From contig CM077823.1 of assembly GCA_039720395.1 (NCBI GenBank), positions 6,314,909 to 6,378,908 of the forward strand: a stretch of 64,000 nucleotides of DNA. The letters are read 5' to 3'. The DNA comes from Liquidambar formosana. Taxonomy: Eukaryota; Streptophyta; Magnoliopsida; Saxifragales; Altingiaceae. Position numbers and translations under genes: made by a program. The notes below the pieces were generated by a model, which made no database searches, was not told the origin of the DNA, and saw nothing but the letters and a program-made list of their open reading frames with translations. Each line of letters starts with the position of its first letter. Position 1 is the first letter of the stretch. Below are positions 1-10,543 of this stretch, piece by piece.

Positions 1-480
1 GCCATAGAGATCGCCACAACTGCCTTTGATTGCATCTATTGCTTGATTCTCCTTCCCTTTTTCTCCTAAGCAAGCCATTTTTATGCATCATTCGAGCGGT
101 TTCATATGCTGACTTTACAGAATATTTTCCATTTCTTGTAAAATGCCACACCAGCTTATCCTGTCTTCCTCTCCAAGACATTGTTAATCCAAGTATTACT
201 GATGCATCCTCTTCATTTAGCAGCCTCTTCACTTTAGCTTCATCCCAATTCTTCCTATCTTCATCTGTAAGACTTGCTGCATCCCTCAAATCTTGGGACC
301 TGCTGGGGCTTGATCCAGAACTAGGCGTAAAGGCAATAGGAATAGGTAGCCAAGGGTCATCCCAAACTTTAACTTTCCTCCCGTCTCTAATCCTCCACCT
401 CAAGCCTACTTGAAGAATACTTCTACCTTACAAAATACTACGCCAGCCCCACAAAGGTTGTGAGCCCATATTTGCTTTGA
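1..480 (-). pseudogene. LINE (non-LTR retrotransposon) ORF2 C-terminal fragment
   Basis: Read on the minus strand, this stretch encodes the region that follows the reverse transcriptase in plant L1-type LINEs. A conserved block contains KVWDDPWLP (around 323-375), and further on comes WHFTRNGKYSVKSAY (around 93-157), the start of the zf-RVT segment. At least one in-frame stop lies near its upstream (right) end, so it is dead. The 3' end with its poly(A) tail would lie left of position 1. The insertion sits where the upstream exons of the JAZ gene would be expected, so it may be an intronic insertion or may have broken that gene. The family call is firm; the right boundary is approximate. Confidence 0.8.
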
Positions 481-1134
481 GGAAAGAAGATCTATGAAAA
501 TCTCCCTTTCTGGATTCGAGCTCAAAAACCTATTCAATAACTATAAAATAGCTATTGGATATTACCATAAATAATTAAATTTACAAGAAATGGAAAGATC
601 CTAATTAGACCTTGAAATGACAAACAAATTGGACTCGAAAACCTTAGCATTAATCACATAGTAATTCTCAAAGACGGTCTTGTTTGGAAGTCGAAGGTTA
701 GCTTAAGCAACTTAGCATTAATCACATAGTAATTCTCGAAATAACATTTACAAATTGAGATCTCTTGACTACAACGGTCGATCAAACCTACTTTTCAATT
801 TCGTTTTGTTCTAGAATTTGTTTTTAGGGAAATCCCGGAAGTAACTTCTTGAAGCATACTTGAATTCCAAGAATTAATTTCTTGAAGCATTTATATGTAA
901 ATGAATCATTTTGAATCCTATCAATAGAAACTTTAGGGGTTATGTAGGAGTGCAAAATTTCAATTTTAGACATGACCAGCCTTTCTTAGTGAGGATATAT
1001 AAGATTTAAAATTAATGATAAGATCATCTCCCCATGAATCTTTTTCTTGCTACAAAAAAGGTGGCAATTTTGTTATTTTAAATGAAGCTTAATTTTGTAT
1101 TGGACCATGCAATGCACTTAAATATTTAATTTAA
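480..1134. other. AT-rich stretch without a recognisable gene
   Basis: I see no exon here, and in particular no TIFY-motif exon. A phrase of about 30 bp (TTAGCATTAATCACATAGTA and following bases) occurs twice, near 645-677 and 711-743, with few differences, so there has been a small local duplication. The stretch is probably intron or former intron of the JAZ gene that continues at 1198. Confidence 0.4.
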
Positions 1135-1163
1135 TATGCTTCCTGCTAGTGAAAGCACTTCAA
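1135..1163 (+). repeat. 29-bp partial copy of JAZ exon inside the preceding intron
   Basis: This 29-bp stretch matches 1209-1237, inside the JAZ exon, with one visible difference. It encodes the same MLLASESTS-like stretch but is followed by a stop and has no splice acceptor at the matching point. It looks like a short local duplication of exon sequence into the intron just upstream. Confidence 0.65.
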
Positions 1164-1197
1164 TGAGTTAGTTACCATAATTGATTTTTTATTGTAG

Positions 1198-3553
1198 GTT
1201 CAAGCTATTATGCTTCTTGCTAGTGAAAGCACTTCAACCAATCTTGCAACAAAAAAGGTACCAAAAACAAATGTAACAACACCAACTCACCAATCCAACT
1301 TTCCATCCGTTTGCAAGCTACAAGCAGGTAATGTTTACTCCCAACTGCAAGATCCTTGAATTGAAATCACAATTTTTTAACTTTTTAACTTATGATGTAT
1401 AGTTTGCATGAAATTGTCATCTAATGTAAAAATTAAATTGTCATCCGGTCTGGTTGACTCAAAAAACAAAAAATAAAAATAATGGGTCAGGATCCATGAA
1501 CTCAATTTTTGTACCTCATTCTTAAGCCATTGGATTTACAAGATCCAACGGCATTCTAGAGGGTTGACGTGGCCAATCTCCACTCATCATTTGACAAAGC
1601 AGTTGAAGTGCAAAAATGAAGTGTTTTATATGAGTCTCCCGATCCTATCCCAAAAATAATTGCTACAATTTCTTTTGAAAATTAAAAATATTTAGTGATT
1701 TATTTATACAAGTTATGTTATAATGGTTATAAAAATGAAATTTATAAAAAAATATGAATATGACACTTGGTTGTACACAATCCGATCTCATGCATTTTCT
1801 TTCGGTATTGAAAAGACAATTATTTTTCTCTTTATGATTTTACTAATTTCAATTATAATTATCACTTCAATATGTAAGATGGGGGTTAATTATTATAATC
1901 TTTACCATATATATGGCTTTGATCATGTGCGGGATATCTCGGATATCCCGTACGATCATAGTTGTCGGTGAGTGACATGTGCACGCGTGTCATCCACAGA
2001 CGGCATATATACTTTGTTACAAAATAAAATAAAATAAAAACATGATTTATCGAAAATCAACTAAAATAATAAGCCTAGGGGTTTAATGCCATAAAGTATG
2101 AGAATGTCTATATAAGGAGGCTACAAAAGATGACTAAGACTCAAAATTACTGATTGAAGTTAACTAATTCTATATCACCTCTCTTTTTCCTCTTTTTGTT
2201 TGATCAAATAATTTTTCCAATGTTTATTTTCTTCATCTTTTTATTGTTCTTACTAAAAATGTTGGTTTAAAATTCTTTTAGATTGTGTTTGGATGAGAAA
2301 TTTGGAATTTTCCAAAGATTTTCATAATGAAAGGATTTTTGTTATTTATTTATTTATTTAATGATCATAATATATAAAAGGATTTAAACTCTCATCATTT
2401 GCAGATTTTATTGTTTGAATAAATAGTTTTACACATGAGGATTTAACGGATGGTAATGGTAGTGGGTGGGTTCGTAGTGTTGATAAGTGGTTAGTAATAT
2501 TGAATGTTGAAATCCCACCCTAATCCCAAATTCCGTTTGCAAATTTTGCATCCAAACATGCCTTTAGTTTGTTATTCAACTAATTTATTCACATTCATAA
2601 AACCATTATACGATAAATTTATTATATATTTATGATATCCATAGGGCAAAAGTTTCATTAATTGTTGTATCCCTACACTTAGAATTTAAGAAATCTAAGA
2701 CTTACTTAAGATGCGTTATTCATGAATTTGAATATTTTGTTAAAGATGGCTATCTCTCTGGAACGAAGGGAGTAGTAAAATTATTATTTAATGCTCCGTT
2801 AAAAAAATATTAGAAAAAACCAAGCTATCAAAGAAAATTACAGAAATACCCAAATCTCTTATAAATTATATTGTATCTCATAATATGCTTTAATAATAAC
2901 ATGATTAATATATCCAAATAAAATGTCAAGTTACTTCTCAATATAAAATAACTATTCGGGCTATTAAAAGAGGCAATGAAACCCAGCCATTATAGAGTAA
3001 GCAAATATGTATGTATATGTGTGTATAAGAGTTGAGGAAACCCATTTAAATACCTTCTTCATATGCTATTTAAAACCCCATTTTAGGGGTGTTTTAAGCA
3101 AATAGCATAATCTCATGGTTTTTGGCAAACATATACTAACTATATATTGTTGTCTTTTTCAGAACTTCCAATTGCTAGAAAGTATTCTATCCAACGATTT
3201 CTTGAAAAACGTCGTGATAGGTACCCCCAAATATCTTAATTCCTGCTTTATGTTGCTTTATCAAATTGAAACTATACATGGAATCACATGTACAACATAA
3301 AATAAATGATTAGGCATTTTCTAAGAATTATATGCTTGCGTTATATTAGTGCCATGCATTCACATAAACGAACTTCGACATATATATGGATTTGTTTAAC
3401 GCTCCATTTGATTACGGAAAAGCCAGAGATTTTATTTAATTTTTTTTTAATTAATCAAACCCTAAGACCATGTTTGTTTGGTTGGAATGGAATTACATTT
3501 CAATTCATTCCCAACAGCATGTTTGGATGAGATAGTTAAATTGGAATGGAATG

Positions 3554-3600
<47 letters not shown>

Positions 3601-3960
3601 ATGGATCATTCCACTTTATTCCAGGCTATTTTAAGTATGGAATCAGATTCAATTCCTACTCATTCCATTCCAGCCAAACAAACATGGCATAATAATATTT
3701 GAGGTTGGGATGTGTTTTGATAGATTTCAAATCCAACATATTCTTGAAACATAAAGAGATTCTATTGAATATATCTAACTCTTTGTATCCTTAATTTAAT
3801 TTCATTTTGCAGGATAACAAATAAGTCTCCTTATGCCCCTTCCAGAACAAAAAAAGATCACAATGAGCAAGATGGTGGCCCAATTGAGAATCATAACTTT
3901 TCACCTTCACCTTTCCCTTCACGTCTAGGATATTTCTTTCCTATATCTAGTAACAATTAA
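1198..3960 (+). CDS. JAZ: JAZ/TIFY jasmonate-signalling repressor, 3' exons (5' part not in window)
   Basis: Three exons splice in phase: 1198-1327, 3163-3220 and 3813-3960 (stop TAA). The first opens with VQAIMLLASES, which matches the end of the TIFY (ZIM) domain where JAZ genes usually have an intron. The second and third encode the Jas motif, ELPIARKYSIQRFLEKRR followed by DRITNKSPY. This is the JA-Ile-dependent degron (LPIAR core) and MYC-binding helix, ending in the conserved PY. Known role of the family: nuclear repressors of MYC2-type factors, degraded through SCF-COI1 when jasmonoyl-isoleucine is present. After the Jas motif comes a tail of about 42 residues ending SPFPSRLGYFFPISSNN. 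All borders are GT-AG. The exon with the core TIFY residues is not visible at 1-1197, where a LINE has inserted, so whether the gene is intact cannot be judged. The last two exons are repeated at 5761-6556. Confidence 0.82.
1916..2003 (+). mobile_element. Partial foldback MITE (family also at 60384-60505)
   Basis: The segment beginning TTTGATCATGTGCGGGATAT and continuing through GAGTGACATG and GTCATCCAC closely matches the left arm and centre of the foldback element at 60384-60505. Here the right arm is missing, so it is a truncated or decayed copy lying in the long JAZ intron. Confidence 0.5.
2281..2563 (+). mobile_element. Tourist-like (PIF/Harbinger) MITE
   Basis: Imperfect terminal inverted repeats pair GATTGTGTTTGGATG at the left with CATCCAAACATGCCT at the right (11 of 15). 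The 283-bp element is flanked on both sides by TTA (2278-2280 and 2564-2566), the 3-bp target duplication of PIF/Harbinger elements. It is noncoding and AT-rich. Confidence 0.55.
3466..3689 (+). mobile_element. Foldback MITE with 42-bp poly(A) core (copy 1)
   Basis: The left end is GACCATGTTTGTTTGGTTGG. The right end is the inverse, CCAAACAAACATGGCA, and the next TGGAATGGAAT bases also pair inside. TAA flanks both sides (3463-3465 and 3690-3692), as in PIF/Harbinger insertions. The loop contains 42 consecutive A residues at 3554-3595. The equivalent copy at 6065-6285 has (AAAAT)n instead, so this tract has expanded since the duplication. It lies in the last JAZ intron. Confidence 0.6.
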
Positions 3961-5172
3961 AGGTGGTCAAGGGAATTATAGTTTCTATTTTAATCTACAT
4001 TGCAATTATTATTGCTTAAAGAAGTTATTGTAACAATGATATTATAGGGACAACAGAACAAGGCATATGTCCTCCATTTCCAACTTTTAAGTTTATATAT
4101 TTGTAATAATGCAGTCAAAAGTATGCTTGATAACTTTGAAGTTTATATATTTGGAAATGACCATAGTCCTTTTAAAGGTTATCTGCCAACCAATTTTTTA
4201 AAAATATTAAAAACTGTAATTTTTTTTTTTGGGTAAGTAAAAAAAATAAAAATTAAAAAATAAAAATAAAACTGTAAATTGACCCTTAAGCTTTTCATTA
4301 TTTTCTTTGCAGCACCTGGCCCGACCTAAACTTTAAATCCGCCTGTGTATTTAAGCTTTTCTACGAAAGAAAAGCTACTATGAGAGTGGCCTCATGGGTG
4401 TGTACTTATGAGTTCTTTTTCATTTTTCAAGGAATGCTGCATGAATCCCAACGTGGTCCAGCATACCATTGCCCGATGAATGGGAATTTGGATCCTCTAA
4501 AAGTGTTTTTTTTTTTCTTTTTTTTTTTGTAGGGATTGTAAGTATTACTAGATTGTTTGGTTTGTAAATGAATAAAAAAAATATAGAATTGTTGGATTAT
4601 CAAACTTTGTAGGACATAAAAACCCCTATAAGATCTCTACAAGAAAAAATTTATGAAGGATCTAATTCCAATAGAGAGAGGACTTTTTAAAGTCTCACAT
4701 ATAAAATTTTATTCATAAATATCACATGGTTTGATCACATGTGTCAATTCTATTTTTTCAAATCATACAAAGTGATTGATTTTTTTATTTTATTTTGTCA
4801 ATATTAACTAATGCATGTGGACGTATTATAACATATTTGTGGCCAAATTTGTACAACTAAGACGAACTCGATATGGTAAAAATGTTGACACACAAAATTC
4901 AATTCTAAAATATCATATGGTAAAAAAGGTCAATTAAAATTTGATGTTTTCTCTCATCGAACAATGTGATTGATATTTTTGATTAATTTTGATTAGTGCA
5001 TGTGAATATTATACTATAAAACATTTTTTTGTCGAATAAATTCAATATCAATATGATAAAAAATGCTGACATGATACTTAATTACTTATCGATTATCATC
5101 ATGAATTGCATTCCCAAAACTAATCATGGAAACAGAGTTACAGAGTGGCCTTGTAATTGTCAATTTGTCACT
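3961..5172. other. JAZ downstream region within the duplication, no gene seen
   Basis: This AT-rich sequence follows the JAZ stop codon and matches 9554-11350 once the hAT element there is removed. The CTCATGGG at 4391-4398 is the unoccupied target of the hAT MITE found at 9868-10543. The A/T junction near 4096 (AAGTTTA then TATATTTG) is the unoccupied target of the Helitron-like insertion in copy 2. No convincing reading frame is present. Confidence 0.6.
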
Positions 5173-5745
5173 GGGCGTGGCTATTTACACTATGTTTTAT
5201 TCTTTACATGCACATCATTTAATGAAATTTTTTGTTACTATTCTATCATTGAGTAAAATGACAGTTAAGGATAAAGTGATTTTTTTTTTTTTTTTTTTGA
5301 TAAAGATCTAGATTTCATAAAGAATCAAATATTGCACCCAACCAAGAATTGGTCCCTAACACATTCAGGGAAATCTTCTATCCAAACACACAAATCCTCT
5401 ATAATTCGAGCATGTCTGGCAAGGCCATGAGCCACCATATTGCCGTCACGCCGAATGTGAGCAAAAGACGCCACAGTAAACAATTGAGCCACATCAAGTA
5501 AGATGTCCTCAATGATGAGCCCCATCGGATTCAGCAAATCCTTAGCAACACGAAGAGCAGTAATCACCTCCAAGTTATCCCCTTCCACCTCCAAAATGTG
5601 GAGGCCCAAATCATGTGCCAACCTGAGAGCAAAACGGACAAGTGATTTAAATAAAAACACAAATTGGCTTTACACATCGACCACACATAACTATAATCAT
5701 GAAAACTTCCTCACTCAAAAACATTTTCTTCCTCCATTCATATAT
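5173..5745 (+). mobile_element. Terminal-repeat element, copy 1 (truncated, split by a LINE)
   Basis: It starts GGGCGTGGCTATTTACAC, the same left end as the copies at 11351 and 45010. It is interrupted by the LINE at 5283-5639 and cut at about 5745 by the tandem-duplication breakpoint, so the right terminus is missing. Confidence 0.65.
5283..5639 (-). mobile_element. 5'-truncated LINE 3' end with RNase H fragment
   Basis: A poly(T) run follows the left target copy, so the element lies on the minus strand with its poly(A) tail at the left. It encodes the RNase H-like C-terminus of plant LINEs, with the block LHILEVEGDNLEVITAL and later HIRRDGNMVAHGLARHA, ending about 40 residues after that. 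AAGTGATTT flanks both sides (5274-5282 and 5640-5648) as target duplication. The uninterrupted site is present in copy 2 (11452-11460) and in the related element at 45111-45119, which proves the insertion boundaries. Confidence 0.9.
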
Positions 5746-5760
5746 TGTTGTCTTTTTCAG

Positions 5761-6148
5761 AACTTCCAATTGCTAGAAAGTATTCTATCCAACGATTTCT
5801 TGAAAAACGTCGTGATAGGTACCCCCAAACATCTTAATTCCAGCTTTATGTTGCTTTATCAAATTGAAACTATACATGGAATCACATGTACAACATAAAA
5901 TAAATGATTAGACAATTTCTAAGAATTATATGCTTGCGTTATATTAGTGCCATGCATTCACATAAACGAACTTCGTCATATATATGGATTCGTTTAACGC
6001 TCCATTTGATTACGGAAAAGCCAAAGATTTTATTTAATTTTTTTTTAAATTAATCAAACCCTAAGACCATGTTTGTTTGGTTGGAATGGAATCACATTTC
6101 AATTCATTCCCAACAGCGTGTTTGGATGAGGTAGTTAAACTGGAATGG

Positions 6149-6180
<32 letters not shown>

Positions 6181-6556
6181 ATAAAAAAAGAGAGGAATGG
6201 ATCATTCTACTTTATTCCAGGCTATTTTCAGTATGGAATCAGATTCAATTCCTACTCATTCCATTCCAGCCAAACAAACATGGCATAATAGTATTTGAGG
6301 TTGGGATGTGTTTTGATAGATTTCAAATCCAACATATTCTTGAAACATAAAGAGATTCTATTGAATATATCTAACTCTTTGTATCCTTAATTTAATTTCA
6401 TTTTGCAGGATAACAAATAAGTCTCCTTATGCCCCTTTCAGAACAAAAAATGATCACAATGAGCAAGATGGTGGCCCAATTGAGAATCATAACTTTTCAC
6501 CTTCACCTTTCCCTTCACGTCTAGGATATTTCTTTCCTATATCTAGTAACAATTAA
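5761..6556 (+). pseudogene. Duplicated JAZ terminal exons (Jas motif and C-terminal tail)
   Basis: Exons 5761-5818 and 6409-6556 repeat the last two JAZ exons, with the same splice borders and the same stop. The Jas-motif exon has no coding change that I can see. The last exon has at least two: APSRTKK becomes APFRTKN. No TIFY-bearing exon lies between this copy and the first one. It could therefore be used only as an alternative pair of 3' exons of the upstream gene, or it is unused. I call it a pseudogene fragment, with the caveat that splicing from 1327 directly to 5761 would be in phase. Confidence 0.75.
6065..6285 (+). mobile_element. Foldback MITE (copy 2)
   Basis: This is the duplicate of the element at 3466-3689, with the same inverted ends and TAA flanks. 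The core is a run of AAAAT-like repeats instead of a pure poly(A). Confidence 0.6.
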
Positions 6557-6839
6557 AGGTGGTCAAGGGAATTATAGTTTCTATTTTAATCTACATTGCA
6601 ATTATTATTGCTTAAAGAAGTTATTGTAACAATGATATTATAGGGACAACAGAACAAGGCATATGTCCTCCATTTCCAACTTTTTAAGTTTACTAGTAAC
6701 TACTGATATGCATAATAACTATTCAGGGCCATAACATCCTTTTCTTCTTCTTTTTTCCCTTGTTTCTAGAAAGCAACATGTTAATGAGGTTTGTACTAAT
6801 CATTTTAAATGTTTTTTTTATTTCTTGTATGTGGAATGT

Positions 6840-7050
6840 AACTACAGGGGAAGATTTTGGATCTTATTCAACATAACAAGCCATCAGCATCTCCTAATTA
6901 ACCCTGAACTAAATGAAGTTTCACTGCAGAGTAAAATGGACAGAAGGTTCGAGGTAGTAACTGAAGCTCGTGAAGGAAATTCTTCACTTTTGATTGAAGT
7001 GGAGAAGCTCAAGTCCTCCTTTGGGAGGGAACAGTGTTGCCACTTAATTA
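6840..7050 (+). pseudogene. Gene-fragment-like exon inside the Helitron-like insertion
   Basis: After a good acceptor (AACTACAG, ending near 6846), one frame reads GKILDLIQHNKPSASPN and then stops. The neighbouring frame continues as NPELNEVSLQSKMDRRFEVV and ends around LKSSFGREQ. This looks like one exon broken by a frameshift. I do not recognise the parent gene. A (TA)n and a (GA)n microsatellite follow at about 7067-7141. Confidence 0.4.
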
Positions 7051-7099
7051 TACTTATATGTGCGTGTATATATATATATATATATATATTAATATGTAT

Positions 7100-7142
<43 letters not shown>

Positions 7143-7449
7143 ATCACTCTGCTTATCCCCAGCATTTAGTGTAAACATATTTCATCAAAGAGGGGCGGAA
7201 CCACATATATTGTAAGGGGAGGGGGGGACGAAGAGAGGGGGGGGGGGGGGGGCATGGCAACCCCAATTTTTTTTAAAAAAATTTAGAATGTGTCTAATTT
7301 GATGAGGTGGAAGCCTCAAATTTGATAAAGTGGCACGTCCAATTTTTTTTTTTACACCCACACATACAACACATAAACATACATTGTATCTATATATATG
7401 GCCTTGTGTATGTATGTTAGTACATAAATGGCGACCCCAAACAAAATTA

Positions 7450-8131
7450 TAATTCCGCCCCATTCATCAAAGTTTTAAAAAATGAAAAGAAATGCAATTC
7501 TGGCTTCTGAGTTCTTACCTTAGATGCAAGTAGACTTGTCAAGGCTAAAAACTGTCTTTGAATTTGATAAATTGACATGGATGATTTTTCCTGAGAAAAT
7601 GTCATCTGATTAAACTTCTCATCAAAACTAAAGTTGAGATGATGGACAACTTTTGGTTTGTTTTTTTTTTGTGGATTATTATTATTATTTTTTTTTTCTT
7701 TTACTAAGTAGGTCACGTACTCTATATATTTAGAATGTGTTTAATTTGATGGCTTTTTTTCTTTTAAAAGTGACCATTGGAGGATCCAATCTTTCTCCTA
7801 AGATCGGAGCAACAGCTTTCTTGAAAACTGAAAGGCAAGCTGAGGCTTTTGTTTGCCACAATGAACTGAACTCTTGCTGCAAGTTTTCTACCAGTCCTGC
7901 TAGCTCCTCATGACAAAGTATGTACCAGCCCAAGGTTTGTGTTCCAACTTCCAAGCTCCATCCAAAAACAAAAAGCAGTCTCCATTCCTTGGCTTTTTTA
8001 AAAAAGAAAATAAAAATTATACAGGTGTTCAGCATTTTTGCATTTTTTAATTTCCATTTTTCAACGTAATTCTGGAGTTCACTGTCAAGTTTTACATCAA
8101 TTTGAATATATTGGGGGTGTTCCTCAATCAC
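7450..8131 (-). pseudogene. Possible captured exons of an unrecognised gene
   Basis: Two minus-strand stretches look coding. One, around 7750-7965, contains ELAGLVENLQQEFSSLWQTK and SACLSVFKKAVAPILG, and ends near a possible donor. The other, around 7520-7650, contains SIYQIQRQFLALTSLLASK followed directly by a GTAAGA donor. The order is consistent with two exons of one minus-strand gene, and a third piece with DSELQNYVEKWKLKNAKML lies at about 8030-8105. I cannot name the family. The poly(T) interruptions and lack of flanking exons fit fragments carried by the surrounding element. Confidence 0.35.
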
Positions 8132-8272
8132 CTGTTGGTCTTATTGGTGTTGGTCAGTTAGTTTAATGGTATGGGATTTGTCATATGTGTCGAGAGATGT
8201 TGCCTTGAAGAGGTTAGGAGTTCAAAACTGTTAATAGAGGAGAACATTGTGGTATAAAAACAATATAATAAT

Positions 8273-8433
8273 CTGAGTGGAAGAGGCTCTGGTCGCTTAA
8301 ACAAGAGGTCTCGGGTTCGAGCCCTTGTGGATGCAGCAAACTTTCTTAGGAGAGGTCCCCGCTTCGGCGCCCGACCGTACGATTAGTCCTGGGCGAAACC
8401 TAGGGACATCTTGGGAAACCAAAAAAAAAAAAA
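8273..8433 (+). mobile_element. tRNA-derived SINE
   Basis: An internal polymerase III B box (GGGTTCGAGCC, near 8313) and an A-box-like segment just upstream are followed by a tRNA-unrelated body (GGGCGAAACCTAGGGACATC) and a poly(A) tail at 8421-8433. ACAATATAATAAT occurs immediately before (ending at 8272) and after the tail (8433-8445) as target duplication. It sits inside the Helitron-like insertion. Confidence 0.85.
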
Positions 8434-8439
8434 CAATAT

Positions 8440-9100
8440 AATAATAATAATAATTAACAGAAACCCACATAGGGTCTGAGATGTGTCGCCGTTGATTTGC
8501 TGGTTAGGAATAAAGTGCGCGCAAAGCTTTGTAGGTGTGGGTTAAAATTAAACAATTCTTTTGCTTTGTTTAAACTTGACGTTCTTTTGCTTTGTTTAAA
8601 TAATTATTCTGCTTTGTAGGTGTGTCACTTTATTCTGTTGCTTGCTAGGGTGTGAGATGTGTCGCCATTGATTTGCTGGTTAGGAATAAAGTGCAAAGTT
8701 TTGTAAGTCTGGACAAAGTTAGGACAAATCCTTTGCGTAGTACGTTGGGTCTCACGTACTTTATTCTCTTCGATCCTGTTTGTGCAACTCATTTAACTGT
8801 GAATTAGAAGCTCTTTATGGCGAAGAATTTCAATGAAGGTTTCTGCCCTGTTAAAAACATTGTCATACTTGGCATTTAGATGGCCTCTCATTTCCCATAA
8901 GGCCATAATGGCCCCATTCAAGATGATAGACTTGTAAATTTACAATGGGAAACTCATCGGCGGCGAGCCAAGATTGATATCAGAGATTTAATAAGTAGGT
9001 GCCGACCAAAACATACATTGACCGGTTAGCTGGAGTAGCAAGAAATAAACTCAACAATTTTTTAATTCCCCCCCCCCCCCCCTCCTCCTTCCCTTTTATA
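8440..9100. other. Noncoding part of the Helitron-like insertion
   Basis: No coding evidence is visible. A phrase around TGAGATGTGTCGCC and GATTTGCTGGTTAGGAATAAAG appears twice (about 8477-8520 and 8651-8695), a local duplication. A run of C residues occurs at about 9068-9082. Confidence 0.4.
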
Positions 9101-9867
9101 TATACTTGATATAACACACGTGCGTTGCACATGAATATTTTTAAATAATATTAGTTATACAAAATAATAAATACATAAATATTTTATATTTTTTCATAAA
9201 TATTTTTAAAGGTAAACATTTTATATTTTTTTATATTTTATATTTTATATTTTTATATTTTATATTTTAAGGTATGTGTTTTAGAATTATAGTTTCCATA
9301 TTCCTATATATTTTTATTTATCATATAAGAATTATGGTTTTCGTTTCCTTTGAATTCCTATTTGTGTTTTATATATTAAGGTATGTGTTTTAGAATTATA
9401 GTTTCCATATTGCTATATTTCCTATATATGCAGAAGGGTGGGTAGTTGTGTATTTAAAAATTAAAATAAGAATATATTAATCAATCAAAAGTTTTTCTTA
9501 CATTCATCTTTTTATAGGCAGTATAGATATAGATAGGTAGTATAGATATAGATATATTTGTAATAATGCAGTCAAAAGTATGCTTGATAACTTTTAAGTT
9601 TATATATTTGGAAATGACCATAGTCCTTTTAAAGGTCATCTGCCAACCAATTTTTTAAAAATATTAAAAACGGTAATTTTTTTTTTTTTGAGTAAGTAAA
9701 AAATAAAAAATAAAACAATAATAAAAAATAAAAAATAAAACTGTAAATTGACCCTAAAGCTTTTCATTATTTTCTGTGTAGCACCTGGCCCAACCTAAAC
9801 TTTAAATCCACGTGTGTATTTAAGCTTTTCTACGAAAGAAAAGCTAATATGAGAGTAGCCTCATGGG

Positions 9868-10543
9868 TAGGGGTGCTCACGGGTCGGTTTGGGTCGGGTT
9901 TGGGGTTCATCCACAACCCACCCACAACTCATCAGGTGAATTAAATTCTCACCCACATCCGCCCATATGATTGGGCGGTTTTAACCCAAAAACCATGCGG
10001 AATGGTGGGTGGGTTGCGGGTAGATTGGCGGATTTAAGTTTAGCTAGACTTTGCTTTACTTTTTAAAAATCCATCCATTCTATTTTGAATTTTTGAGAGC
10101 TTTCATACTGCATTTCAATTATTATAAATATTGTTTTGGTCAAAACAAGCCATACAAATTACAAAATAACTATTAACTTGGGAAAAAAATAAAATTAAAC
10201 AAGCATAAATATAAAAACAAAAAGATAAAAGATTTCACAATGCAAAAAACTGATTCAATATTGGTAAGAGATAAGGTCATCCTCCATTTGCCATGTGTCC
10301 AATATAATATGAAGAACCAATGAGACATTGCCATGTGTATAATCTAATAAAGTATAAAAATATGCAGGCGGGTGGGTTTTAGTCGGTTTTTATATTTCAA
10401 AACCGCAACCACCCACGAAACCGCAAAAAGTTAAAATTCTAAAACGCTACCCACCCACTTTATCCGTTGAAACTGTCCAATGCCTTCGGGTTAGATCGGA
10501 TTGGGCGGTTTTTGCGGGTCTAGTGGGTGAGTGAGCACCCCTA
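9868..10543. mobile_element. hAT-type MITE (676 bp) with perfect TIRs and 8-bp TSD
   Basis: It starts TAGGGGTGCTCAC and ends GTGAGCACCCCTA, a perfect 13-bp inverted repeat, flanked on each side by CTCATGGG (9860-9867 and 10544-10551), the 8-bp duplication typical of hAT. The paralogous copy has one CTCATGGG and no element at 4391-4398. The ends are rich in CCCACCC/GGGTGGG motifs (subterminal repeats) while the centre is AT-rich. No transposase is encoded. Confidence 0.92.

Larger units (their letters stand above)
6689..9553 (-). mobile_element. Helitron-like insertion with captured gene fragments
   Basis: Comparing copy 2 with copy 1 of the tandem duplication shows a clean 2,865-bp insertion between an A (AAGTTTA) and a T (TATATTTG), with no target duplication. 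The plus strand begins CTAG and ends TATAGATATAGA. On the minus strand the element therefore starts TCTATATCTATACTACC and ends in CTAG, as Helitrons do. Inside, at 9117-9133, is a Helitron-type terminal hairpin (minus strand CATGTGCAACGCACGTG), followed 8 nt later by CAAG rather than CTAG (9105-9108). This suggests an original 3' end near 9105 that was bypassed, with the end now at 6689. No Rep/helicase ORF is present, so it is non-autonomous. Confidence 0.7.

Noticed and set aside
30..413. 127-codon plus-strand ORF at the left edge
   Set aside because: It is the antisense shadow of a minus-strand LINE fragment whose conserved WDDPWLP and GKYSVKSAY blocks are clear on the other strand.
6825..7169. 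114-codon ORF as a real gene
   Set aside because: It ends in translated (TA)n and (GA)n microsatellites and starts before a splice acceptor. Only the central exon-like part is kept, as a possible captured fragment.
8273..8433. tRNA gene
   Set aside because: A and B boxes are present, but there is no full cloverleaf. A poly(A) tail and long target duplication show a SINE. The same applies at 48400-48620 and 55583-55805.
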